Position numbers and translations under genes: made by a program. The notes beneath the pieces were generated by a model. It was not told where the DNA came from. It worked only from the letters and a program-made list of their open reading frames with translations, and did not search any database. This document shows positions 11,851 to 17,327 of a DNA stretch of 22,381 bases, one piece after another. This stretch comes from a virus: the IMG/VR virus record IMGVR_UViG_3300025282_002284, positions 1-22,381 of that record. The stretch is one strand, 5' to 3'. Each line of letters starts with the position of its first letter. Positions within the stretch are counted from its first letter, which is position 1.

Positions 11851-13602
11851 TCACTGGTCGGGTGAACCCGAGTGTATTCCAAGGTGGTGCTGGAACTCCT
11901 CGTTGTCTATGGAGTTCTGCGCCCACTCAAGGTACTGGGTAGGCATGTCCTTGATCTTCATGCCACGGTACTTTCCGAACCGCATCACGAAGTCAGAGCC
12001 GGACTGAGCCTTCAGTTTGCTGATGATAGCACCGGCCTGTGCCTTGCTGCACTGGATGGCAAGCTGCCTGTCCACCCCAAGGTCAAGCATGTAGGCAACC
12101 TGCTTGTCACTGGCCCCGCCTACCAACTGGCCCATGTGCCTGATAGCCCGTGACTGATCACCGAAGGGGTCAACCCACTCCCGCGAGTAGCGTGCCGTCG
12201 CTCTTATCCTGGCACGCCGGGCACGTTCCGAGCGTCTCTCCTCCGCCAGCTTCTCAAGCCTCGCCCTTGCCTCGTCAAGAGACTCCGCTGTGTTGGAAGG
12301 CTTCTTCTTGTCCTTCATTGTCTTGACAGCCTCAGCTATCTCCTCGTCACTGTAGCTGCTGCCAAGCACGTTGGCTGACGAGACGAGCTTATGCCTGCCG
12401 GAGTTTCCCACGAAGTCCAGCACCGTGACCTTCGGCTTCGCACTTTCAGAGATCGCCCTTACCCTGTCGCCGGCACGGGGTACGGACTCCACAACCCCTG
12501 CCAGGGTCCGCGTCCCCCGCCCGATGCACTGACAATAAAGTGCCAGAGATTTCGTCGGTCGGGCCATGGCAATCACCGAACAGGCGGGGGCATCGAAGCC
12601 CTCGGTGAAGACACCGACACCCACTAGCATCTGTAAGCGGCCATGCTGGAAGTCTCTCACCGCACGCTTGCGGTCATCATCCCGTGTCTCAGACAGGATG
12701 CACTGTGCCGTCACCCCGTCATGTCTGTTCAGCACATCGGTAAGCCTGCGTGCGTGGTGTTTGTTCACGGCGAACACAAGGGTTGGTCTGCCGTCAGCCT
12801 CCTTCACCGTGGGGTCAGCGATGGCGTGAAGCATCTTCTCCTGCTTCTGTAGCAGGTGAAGTTCTCCTGCCCCCATGCCCATGGCAGCAGCCAAGTCCTG
12901 TTCGTTGAAGTCGCCAGCCTTGGTACGGACCTTGCTGAAGTCTAGTGACTCGATGACGACGTAGCGTTGCTCGATGTCAACCAGCCACCCCTCACTGATC
13001 CCCTGCTGTATGTCCATCTGGTAGGCGACCGTGCCAAAGGTAGCACCAAGGCCACGCTTGTCGTGTCTGTTCGGGGTAGCCGTGACACCGAGAACCTTCG
13101 TGTCGCTACCCTGGCTGAAGTATTCGATAACCTTCTGGTAGCTCTTGCTGGGAGCGTGGTGTGCCTCGTCTACGACGATGCAGTTGAACTCGGCAGGATC
13201 AAACCTCTCCCGCCTAGCCTTGCGTGCAAGCGTCTGCACCGAGCCGATCACAGCGTTGCTCTTGACCATCAGGCCGTGACGGTTGGCTCGCCTGTCACCC
13301 ATCTCTACGTTGGGTACGGAGCCAGTGTGTAGCCCTGTCTTGTCCCGTGCCTGGTCCACCAGTTCCTTACGGTGTGCCAAGATGAGGACTCGCCCAGCCC
13401 CCTGCTCCCACCTACGGACGACCTCTGAAAAGATCACCGTCTTGCCCAACCCCGTCGCCATCACTAGCAGGGTACTGGGTGAGCGAGTCCACTCATCAAA
13501 GATGGCATCGACAGCCTCCTGCTGATATGGACGTAGCCGGAAGGCTCCGGATACGGATGGCGTTTCCACATGGGCAGGATCAAACAGTCCTAGTTGAGAC
13601 AC
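11851..13602 (-). CDS. SF2 DEAH-box helicase with C-terminal DUF3820 domain
   Basis: 583 aa, GTG start overlapping the previous gene by 13 nt. Motifs: Q-type RPYQQEAV (about 24-31), motif I ATGLGKT (49-55), motif II DEAH (145-148), motif III TATP, and motif VI QCIGRGTR (358-365): a complete ResIII-type helicase core. A charged coiled segment (about 430-480) links to a C-terminal FGKYRGMKIKDMP...YLEW unit (542-583), resembling DUF3820, a small module found on or near nucleases. Probably an ATP-driven DNA translocase in phage replication or recombination. The codons near motif VI contain a partial copy of the dispersed repeat (12490-12503). Confidence 0.88.
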   Translation of the reverse strand: MSQLGLFDPAHVETPSVSGAFRLRPYQQEAVDAIFDEWTRSPSTLLVMATGLGKTVIFSEVVRRWEQGAGRVLILAHRKELVDQARDKTGLHTGSVPNVEMGDRRANRHGLMVKSNAVIGSVQTLARKARRERFDPAEFNCIVVDEAHHAPSKSYQKVIEYFSQGSDTKVLGVTATPNRHDKRGLGATFGTVAYQMDIQQGISEGWLVDIEQRYVVIESLDFSKVRTKAGDFNEQDLAAAMGMGAGELHLLQKQEKMLHAIADPTVKEADGRPTLVFAVNKHHARRLTDVLNRHDGVTAQCILSETRDDDRKRAVRDFQHGRLQMLVGVGVFTEGFDAPACSVIAMARPTKSLALYCQCIGRGTRTLAGVVESVPRAGDRVRAISESAKPKVTVLDFVGNSGRHKLVSSANVLGSSYSDEEIAEAVKTMKDKKKPSNTAESLDEARARLEKLAEERRSERARRARIRATARYSREWVDPFGDQSRAIRHMGQLVGGASDKQVAYMLDLGVDRQLAIQCSKAQAGAIISKLKAQSGSDFVMRFGKYRGMKIKDMPTQYLEWAQNSIDNEEFQHHLGIHSGSPDQ

Positions 13603-14399
13603 TCCCTGTCCTCGTCACTCAGTCGATTGTAGGTCCCTCTAACAATCCAGCCACAGCCGTTACACAGGTCACAGCCCGAAGCACAGGCGTCCTGTCCGAC
13701 AGCCTTCGGGCATTCGGTATGGTACATCCCGTGTGTGATTTCTTCCTTAGCCTGCTTCACGGCACGCTCGAACTCTGACAGGTCGATGCACTCCCCGCCC
13801 GGATTACTTGCCATGTCCCTGACCTCAGCCATGAGGCTGCCGAGGTTGAACACGACACGTCGCAGGTTGGCAACAGAAGCCTGTGTTTCCAGCAGGTGTT
13901 CCGGCACTGGGCGACCAAGCTCATCCACAGCACCCTTGACCACCTTCTTCTTCGGCGGAGCCTTGAGATGCTTCTTGACCGCCTTGTTCACAGCCGAGGC
14001 AGTCACCTTCTTGCTGCCACCAGGTGCATCGGGAGCGTTCTCAACAACCTCAGCCCATACCTTATCCCGTTTGCCGGCTGGGGCCTTGAGCAGTTCCCGC
14101 ATCTGCCCCTCGTTCTGTGGCAGGGGCAAGCCGGGAACCCTGTTGAGCTTGGCGTATGCGTCCGCCGCTGCCATCAACTGGCGGGCACGCCTCTGCTCCA
14201 TGCCCCACTCTTTCTTGAGGAAGGCTCCCATTGTCTTGCAGCCGTCAGCCTCGTAGAGTTTCTTGGTGCCGATCTCTGTCAGTATCTCACCACACCTGAT
14301 GAAACCTGCCATGACCGACTCGGACACCTTGGCGTACTCGTCAATCAAAGACTGGAGTTGCGACTTCTTGTCTGGTGCAACAACCGTTGTTTCCATCAT
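13590..14399 (-). CDS. DNA-binding-like protein (ParB/KorB HTH type) with C-terminal Cys cluster
   Basis: 269 aa. Starts at ATG 14399 (or 14396), overlapping the Gp157 stop by 4 nt, with AAGGA upstream. Residues about 30-110 (GEILTEIGTKKLY..., WGMEQRRARQLMAAADAYAKL, PLPQNEGQMRELLK) resemble the helix-turn-helix region of ParB/KorB-like phage proteins without the ParB nuclease motif. A Lys-rich stretch at about 145-165 could contact DNA. The end (about 224-250) has six Cys (TECPKAVGQDACASGCDLCNGCGW), probably zinc-binding. It may bind the dispersed repeats or the replication origin, which is speculation. Confidence 0.7.
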   Translation of the reverse strand: MMETTVVAPDKKSQLQSLIDEYAKVSESVMAGFIRCGEILTEIGTKKLYEADGCKTMGAFLKKEWGMEQRRARQLMAAADAYAKLNRVPGLPLPQNEGQMRELLKAPAGKRDKVWAEVVENAPDAPGGSKKVTASAVNKAVKKHLKAPPKKKVVKGAVDELGRPVPEHLLETQASVANLRRVVFNLGSLMAEVRDMASNPGGECIDLSEFERAVKQAKEEITHGMYHTECPKAVGQDACASGCDLCNGCGWIVRGTYNRLSDEDRECLN

Positions 14400-14893
14400 C
14401 GTATCCTTAGATGCGTGGTCTGCCTGATCTCCGTGCCTGGAACATCGAGTTCCTCTTTCAGTGCATCGAGAATCTTCCTCTTGTCCAGCACTGGCTCAGG
14501 CGTGTTGAAGTATTCCTCGGGTATGTCCTTTGGCGTGATGATCTCAACGCTCGGCGGACCCTTGGAGACCCTGACATCAAAGACGCCAGCCATCATGTGG
14601 TCAATGCCAAGCCGGGTCATGTTGTCGTAGACGTAACCCTTCAGCCATTCAGCCTTGCGCTTGGCCGAGTTGGCCAGCTTCCTGAGACGGTCAGACTCCT
14701 CCTTGCACCGGCGACTGTCTGCCGTGTACTCAGCGTGAATCTTCAGACAGCCTTCGACCTTGGTCTTGATGTCAGCCTGTATCGTCTCAAGGTGTACGGC
14801 AATCTCCTGCGGATCGTCGTCATCCTCAAGGTTGTCCAGCTTCTCAAGGATGTCCTCGAAAGCCTCTGCCAGCTCGTAGAGTTTAGCCGGCAT
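14396..14893 (-). CDS. Siphovirus Gp157-like protein
   Basis: 165 aa from ATG 14893; the in-frame extension to 14953 lies inside the preceding gene. Begins MPAKLYELAEAFEDILEKL and has a long helical, coiled-coil-prone region (about 40-105) with CLKIHAEY and EWLKGYVYDNM, then a beta segment VFDVRVSKGPPSVEI and DIPEEYF. This layout fits the Gp157 family, which sits in recombination operons of siphoviruses beside single-strand annealing proteins. In some lactic phages it is linked to phage resistance; its biochemical job is uncertain. Overlaps both neighbours (11 nt and 4 nt). Confidence 0.85.
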   Translation of the reverse strand: MPAKLYELAEAFEDILEKLDNLEDDDDPQEIAVHLETIQADIKTKVEGCLKIHAEYTADSRRCKEESDRLRKLANSAKRKAEWLKGYVYDNMTRLGIDHMMAGVFDVRVSKGPPSVEIITPKDIPEEYFNTPEPVLDKRKILDALKEELDVPGTEIRQTTHLRIR

Positions 14894-15068
14894 AGTCCGA
14901 TCCCCTACCGTCAGTGGGATACCCGTAGTGGTCGAAGCGTCCGAAGCGTCCACTCTCCCAGTAGGGTCTGCGTGGGTTCGGTGTCAGGTCTGGACCCTTG
15001 TACTTGGGGTTGTTCGTATCCACCTCGTCTTCTTCCTGATCTTCAGGCTCTATTCGTTCTTCGGACAC
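14883..15068 (-). CDS. Small acidic hypothetical protein
   Basis: 61 aa, GTG start with AAGGTGAG upstream. The N-terminal half is very acidic (EERIEPEDQEEDEVD); the C-terminal half is rich in Tyr, Gly and Arg (WESGRFGRFDHYGYP). Disordered by composition; no family recognised. Overlaps the previous gene by 19 nt and the Gp157 start by 11 nt, in line with its neighbours' packing. Confidence 0.5.
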   Translation of the reverse strand: MSEERIEPEDQEEDEVDTNNPKYKGPDLTPNPRRPYWESGRFGRFDHYGYPTDGRGSDYAG

Positions 15069-15349
15069 AGGCTCACCTTCTTTCTCTGTTCGTGCGCCAC
15101 GCTATCAATGATGAGAAGGCAGTGCATGCACGTCACTCTTGCGATATCTGATATTTTTCTAGGACTAGGAGACGTGTGTTTTCTTTTCAGCACTGGCTCT
15201 CCGTTTGAGTACCGTCGCACCTCTCCAGTTTCCTTGTCGATCTGTTCATCCATGAACATACTATCACGATGGTCTTCATACTCTTTGCGGTAGATCGGGC
15301 ACTGGAACGCCGATGCTGAGTATGAACCGTAGTGAATGTCTCTAGCCAT
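15050..15349 (-). CDS. Hypothetical protein with C-terminal CxxC
   Basis: 99 aa from ATG 15349, with AGGAGA about 10 nt upstream; an upstream ATG at 15406 would lie inside the Rad52-like gene. Begins MARDIHYGSYSASAFQCP. A CMHC motif near residue 78 and an earlier Cys suggest zinc binding. No family recognised. It sits 13 nt after the Rad52-like gene. Confidence 0.6.
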   Translation of the reverse strand: MARDIHYGSYSASAFQCPIYRKEYEDHRDSMFMDEQIDKETGEVRRYSNGEPVLKRKHTSPSPRKISDIARVTCMHCLLIIDSVAHEQRKKVSLCPKNE

Positions 15350-15362
15350 ACCCGGAGTTCTC

Positions 15363-16208
15363 CTATCCAGCAATGTACTGCTTCGCTTCATCCAGCATGT
15401 TGTCATAGTGTATTCCGTTGCTGTGTCGACGTATCAGCTCTACCACTACGACCTCGGCACAGTCACGACGTGCATCGTCAACCGTGGATACAGTTCCGTT
15501 GCTTGCCCAGAAGACTACCGTGTTGGCAGACTGTGCGTCCTCACAACCAATATCATGCTGAAGTATGATCTCAAGCTGCTTGACCCACTCCTCCGGGGTG
15601 GCCATCGGTTCTTCCTCCACGGCAGCCATGAACTCACCAACCTCATCCTCCCCAGCTTCCTCGTCCGGTGTCGTAACCCCTGACACGTTTGGTCCGGAGG
15701 GCACAGCCCACGCCGGCAGAGCGGGTGGATGCCACCAGAACCAGACGTCACCTGCCTGGGAACCTGAGTTCTTTCCCTTCGCCTTGAACCACCCATCCCC
15801 AGGCTTCTGTCCGGTGCGACACTCGGCAAAGTTGGTGTCAAGGTTGTAGAGATATCTGCCGATACCCCATAACACAGCCGCACGCTTCATGGCGTCCGAC
15901 AGTCCACCCTTCACGGACTCGAACTCAGTGTTCTCTGCGCCGTCCCACTTGGTGACCCAGTCCTCCCCCACTCGGAGAGAGAGGCCACAGAGCACTCCGC
16001 CCTGTGGCCCCTTCCGAAAGCGGTTGTACCAGTTCGCTGGCCCCACGATGGAATCCAGTCTGGTTTGAATGGCCCTGTTGGTGATGTACGCCAGGCACAT
16101 CGCCCATGGCACACCATCCTTGGCACCACTCTTGCCAATACGCCATCCAATGTCCTGCTCGGGGAACGGTTCCCTGAGCTGTTCAAAGACATCAACCGTT
16201 TCAGTCAT
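15363..16208 (-). CDS. Rad52/22-like single-strand annealing protein
   Basis: 281 aa, ATG 3 nt after the CsrA stop. The N-terminal 140 residues carry the family pattern: AYITNRAIQTRLDSIVGPANW, then GVLCGLSLRVGEDWV, a KWDGAENTEFESVKGG segment and SDAMKRAAVLWGIGRYLY. This fits phage Rad52-type annealing proteins (Sak / DUF1071 group), which coat single-stranded DNA and pair complementary strands. The C-terminal part is an acidic Pro/Glu linker with a helical tail; such tails often contact single-strand-binding protein. The linker codons for SGVTTP contain a copy of the AGGGGTTACGACA repeat. Neighbours Gp157, helicase and RusA make a recombination set. Confidence 0.88.
   Translation of the reverse strand: MTETVDVFEQLREPFPEQDIGWRIGKSGAKDGVPWAMCLAYITNRAIQTRLDSIVGPANWYNRFRKGPQGGVLCGLSLRVGEDWVTKWDGAENTEFESVKGGLSDAMKRAAVLWGIGRYLYNLDTNFAECRTGQKPGDGWFKAKGKNSGSQAGDVWFWWHPPALPAWAVPSGPNVSGVTTPDEEAGEDEVGEFMAAVEEEPMATPEEWVKQLEIILQHDIGCEDAQSANTVVFWASNGTVSTVDDARRDCAEVVVVELIRRHSNGIHYDNMLDEAKQYIAG
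15669..15681 (-). repeat. Dispersed repeat AGGGGTTACGACA in the Rad52-like gene
   Basis: Exact 13-mer shared with 9465-9477 and 10585-10597, all in the same orientation. Here and at 10585 it is read as Gly-Val-Thr-Thr, and at 9465 it is non-coding. Confidence 0.65.
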
Positions 16209-16210
16209 CG

Positions 16211-16402
16211 CTACCTCGCTTGTTGCTCATCATGTTGCACTTTGGCAGCGACCTCTCCTCGCAGGATTGATACATCCTCGGGGAAGTCGAACCCCAGCTT
16301 GGCCTTGCCGTCCAAGGTCCGTATCAGAATCACCGTGGACACCCGACCCTGTCCATCGGTCAGGTTCACACGACCCTCATCACGCACCGTTAGAACCAGC
16401 AT
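16211..16402 (-). CDS. csrA: CsrA-like carbon storage regulator homologue
   Basis: 63 aa. The start at 16402 gives MLVLTVRDEGR, the classic CsrA opening, with GGAGG 6-7 nt upstream; in-frame codons back to 16444 are inside the previous gene. The rest matches CsrA strand by strand: VSTVILIRTLDGKAKLGFDFP, then EDVSILRGEV with Arg48 in the place of the RNA-binding Arg44. The length is also typical (about 60 aa). CsrA dimers bind ANGGA motifs in mRNA leaders and small RNAs and control translation. The GGAGGATGG just ahead of its own start could allow autoregulation. It lies between a basic protein gene and the Rad52-like gene in the early operon. Confidence 0.82.
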   Translation of the reverse strand: MLVLTVRDEGRVNLTDGQGRVSTVILIRTLDGKAKLGFDFPEDVSILRGEVAAKVQHDEQQAR

Positions 16403-16688
16403 GACCATCCTCCGTGAGTTCGTTGCTGTTGGAGAACTTGACAACCCGACGCATCAGGGCGTGGGCCGTCCGCATGTCTCCACCGATGCGCTCGTAGGTT
16501 TCGATTGCTGCCTGGGCAGCCTCGACCCCACCCATCAGGCGGACATACTCGCTCGTCTTAGCGAGCTTGCTCAGTGCCACGTTGATGTCAACCGTAGCCC
16601 TCTCCTTGCCCTTGGCCCGCTTCTTGCGCCACGCCGCCCTCAGCTTTCGCGAGTGGGCTTTTCTGCGTTCTTCAGTCCAGGCCGCCAT
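16380..16688 (-). CDS. Basic helical protein, first gene of the early operon
   Basis: 102 aa from ATG 16688, which has GGAGG 8 nt upstream. An ATG at 16742 (120 aa, begins MEISRRCGVSPLEL) is only about 12 nt from the -10 box and could be used from a near-leaderless message. The N-terminus (WTEERRKAHSRKLRAAWRKKRAKG) is strongly basic and DNA-binding in character, similar to leading segments seen in phage NUMOD3-type proteins. The remainder is helical. Overlaps the CsrA start by 23 nt. Function unknown. Confidence 0.65.
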   Translation of the reverse strand: MAAWTEERRKAHSRKLRAAWRKKRAKGKERATVDINVALSKLAKTSEYVRLMGGVEAAQAAIETYERIGGDMRTAHALMRRVVKFSNSNELTEDGHAGSNGA

Positions 16689-16754
16689 GTCGTGTGCCTC
16701 CAGTTCAAGTGGCGAGACGCCGCAGCGCCTCGAAATTTCCATGCCCGCGACTCG

Positions 16755-16783
16755 TTTATAGCCGCGCCGATTCGAGCCGTCAA
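16755..16783 (-). promoter_or_regulatory. Sigma70-type promoter of the early/recombination operon
   Basis: On the minus strand, TTGACG (16778-16783) and TATAAA (16755-16760) are separated by exactly 17 bp. Transcription would start near 16748 and run through the basic protein, CsrA, Rad52-like and later genes. Confidence 0.7.
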
Positions 16784-16799
16784 GACCCTCGGTCTAAAT

Positions 16800-16829
16800 A
16801 ATTCCGGAATTGAAAAAAAAAATTCAATC
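16800..16829. promoter_or_regulatory. AATTCCGGAATT palindrome and A10/T10 hairpin between repressor and early promoter
   Basis: A perfect 12-bp palindrome (16800-16811) lies 16 bp upstream of the -35 box. Directly next to it are ten A residues (16813-16822, T10 on the minus strand) flanked by TTGAA/TTCAA arms, just after the repressor stop codon. The T10 could end the repressor transcript; the palindrome could be an operator or activator site. Confidence 0.5.
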
Positions 16830-17042
16830 CAGAAGATCGGCGGGTCGAATCTCCACGGCTGTCGCAATTCTCTGCAACGCCGGGATTGAGGGCCAACGCT
16901 CTCCACGTTCGTACTTGTACCAGGAGTCGCCGTGGAGGTCGGCCTTGTATGCCGCTTCAACAACACTCAGTCCACGTCGCACCCTGTGCGAGCGGAGCCT
17001 TTTGCCAAACCTTTTCTGGCTATTAGTGTGTTCTCTTGCCAT
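16824..17042 (-). CDS. XRE-family helix-turn-helix repressor
   Basis: 72 aa from ATG 17042 (MAREHTNSQKRFGKRLRSHR); an in-frame extension to 17093 crosses the promoter and is rejected. The pattern GKRLRSHRVRRGLSVVEAAYKADLHGDSWYKYERGERWPS is a full Cro/CI-type HTH: helix 2 at the VVEAAYKAD turn, recognition helix DSWYKYERG, then the IPALQRIATAVEI closing helix. There is no C-terminal dimerisation or cleavage domain, so it is Cro-like or a short repressor. No ribosome site is seen, consistent with a near-leaderless mRNA. The operator dyad at 17067-17084 suggests autoregulation. Confidence 0.82.
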   Translation of the reverse strand: MAREHTNSQKRFGKRLRSHRVRRGLSVVEAAYKADLHGDSWYKYERGERWPSIPALQRIATAVEIRPADLLD

Positions 17043-17047
17043 TAGAC

Positions 17048-17079
17048 GTGTTGTATAATGCCATAGGCACAAAGTCAAC
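17048..17079 (-). promoter_or_regulatory. Repressor promoter, near-leaderless
   Basis: On the minus strand, GTTGAC (17074-17079) and TATACA (17052-17057) are 16 bp apart, and only 9 nt separate the -10 from the repressor ATG. The transcript would therefore begin at or next to the start codon. Confidence 0.5.
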
Positions 17080-17084
17080 TGTGC
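17067..17084. promoter_or_regulatory. Operator-like dyad over the -35 of the repressor promoter
   Basis: GCACA (17067-17071) and TGTGC (17080-17084) form a perfect inverted pair with 8 bp between them, covering the -35 box. Size and place fit a dimeric HTH repressor. Confidence 0.5.
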
Positions 17085-17088
17085 AAAC

Positions 17089-17123
17089 GACACAACCCCG
17101 GCTGGCTAGACCAGGGTTGTGTC
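17089..17123 (-). terminator. Strong hairpin, probable end of the structural operon
   Basis: GACACAACCC (17089-17098) and GGGTTGTGTC (17114-17123) are perfect 10-bp complements, with an inner CTGG/CCAG pair. On the minus strand only GTTTGC follows, so the T-run is weak. Confidence 0.5.
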
Positions 17124-17152
17124 CATCGTGGGGCACACAACTCACACGATGG
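17123..17152 (-). terminator. Second tandem hairpin at the structural operon end
   Basis: CCATCGTG (17123-17130) pairs with CACGATGG (17145-17152), an 8-bp perfect stem. On the minus strand it comes 24 nt after the Lys-rich gene's stop and directly before the hairpin at 17089. No T-run. Confidence 0.4.
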
Positions 17153-17175
17153 CATGGCTCGCCGGACACTGCGCC

Positions 17176-17313
17176 CTAGTAGCCGCTGGACTTCTTCTTG
17201 CTGTTCTTCTTCTTGCCCATCTCGGCCTTGCCCTTGACGTTCTTGACGTACTTGCCGAACCTCGGCTTCGCAGCACTGGATTCGGAGTAGCCGCCACTCT
17301 TTTTCTTGGCCAT
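17176..17313 (-). CDS. 45-aa Lys/Gly/Ser-rich basic protein
   Basis: ATG 17313 with GAGGTGA upstream. Begins MAKKKSGGYSESSAAKPRFG and ends KKKNSKKKSSGY; 15 of 45 residues are Lys. It lies 14 nt after the large virion-type gene and is the last gene of the structural operon. Small basic proteins like this may bind nucleic acid or be packaged with DNA; no family recognised. The ribosome site, compact spacing and following terminators support a real gene. Confidence 0.65.
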   Translation of the reverse strand: MAKKKSGGYSESSAAKPRFGKYVKNVKGKAEMGKKKNSKKKSSGY

Positions 17314-17327
17314 GTCTTCACCTCGTT

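Noticed and set aside
13896-14630. Plus-strand ORF of 244 aa
   Set aside because: Antisense to the ParB/KorB-like and Gp157-like genes, whose motifs and ribosome sites are better.
14411-15151. Plus-strand ORF of 246 aa
   Set aside because: Antisense to the Gp157-like gene and its neighbours, no recognised motif; typical shadow frame in GC-rich coding DNA.
16065-16889. Plus-strand ORF of 274 aa
   Set aside because: It runs opposite the Rad52-like, CsrA and basic-protein genes and crosses the early promoter; the minus genes have clear family motifs and ribosome sites.
17054-17059. Perfect TATAAT on the plus strand
   Set aside because: No acceptable -35 at 15-19 bp and no plus-strand gene downstream; it is the complement of the repressor promoter's AT-rich -10 area.
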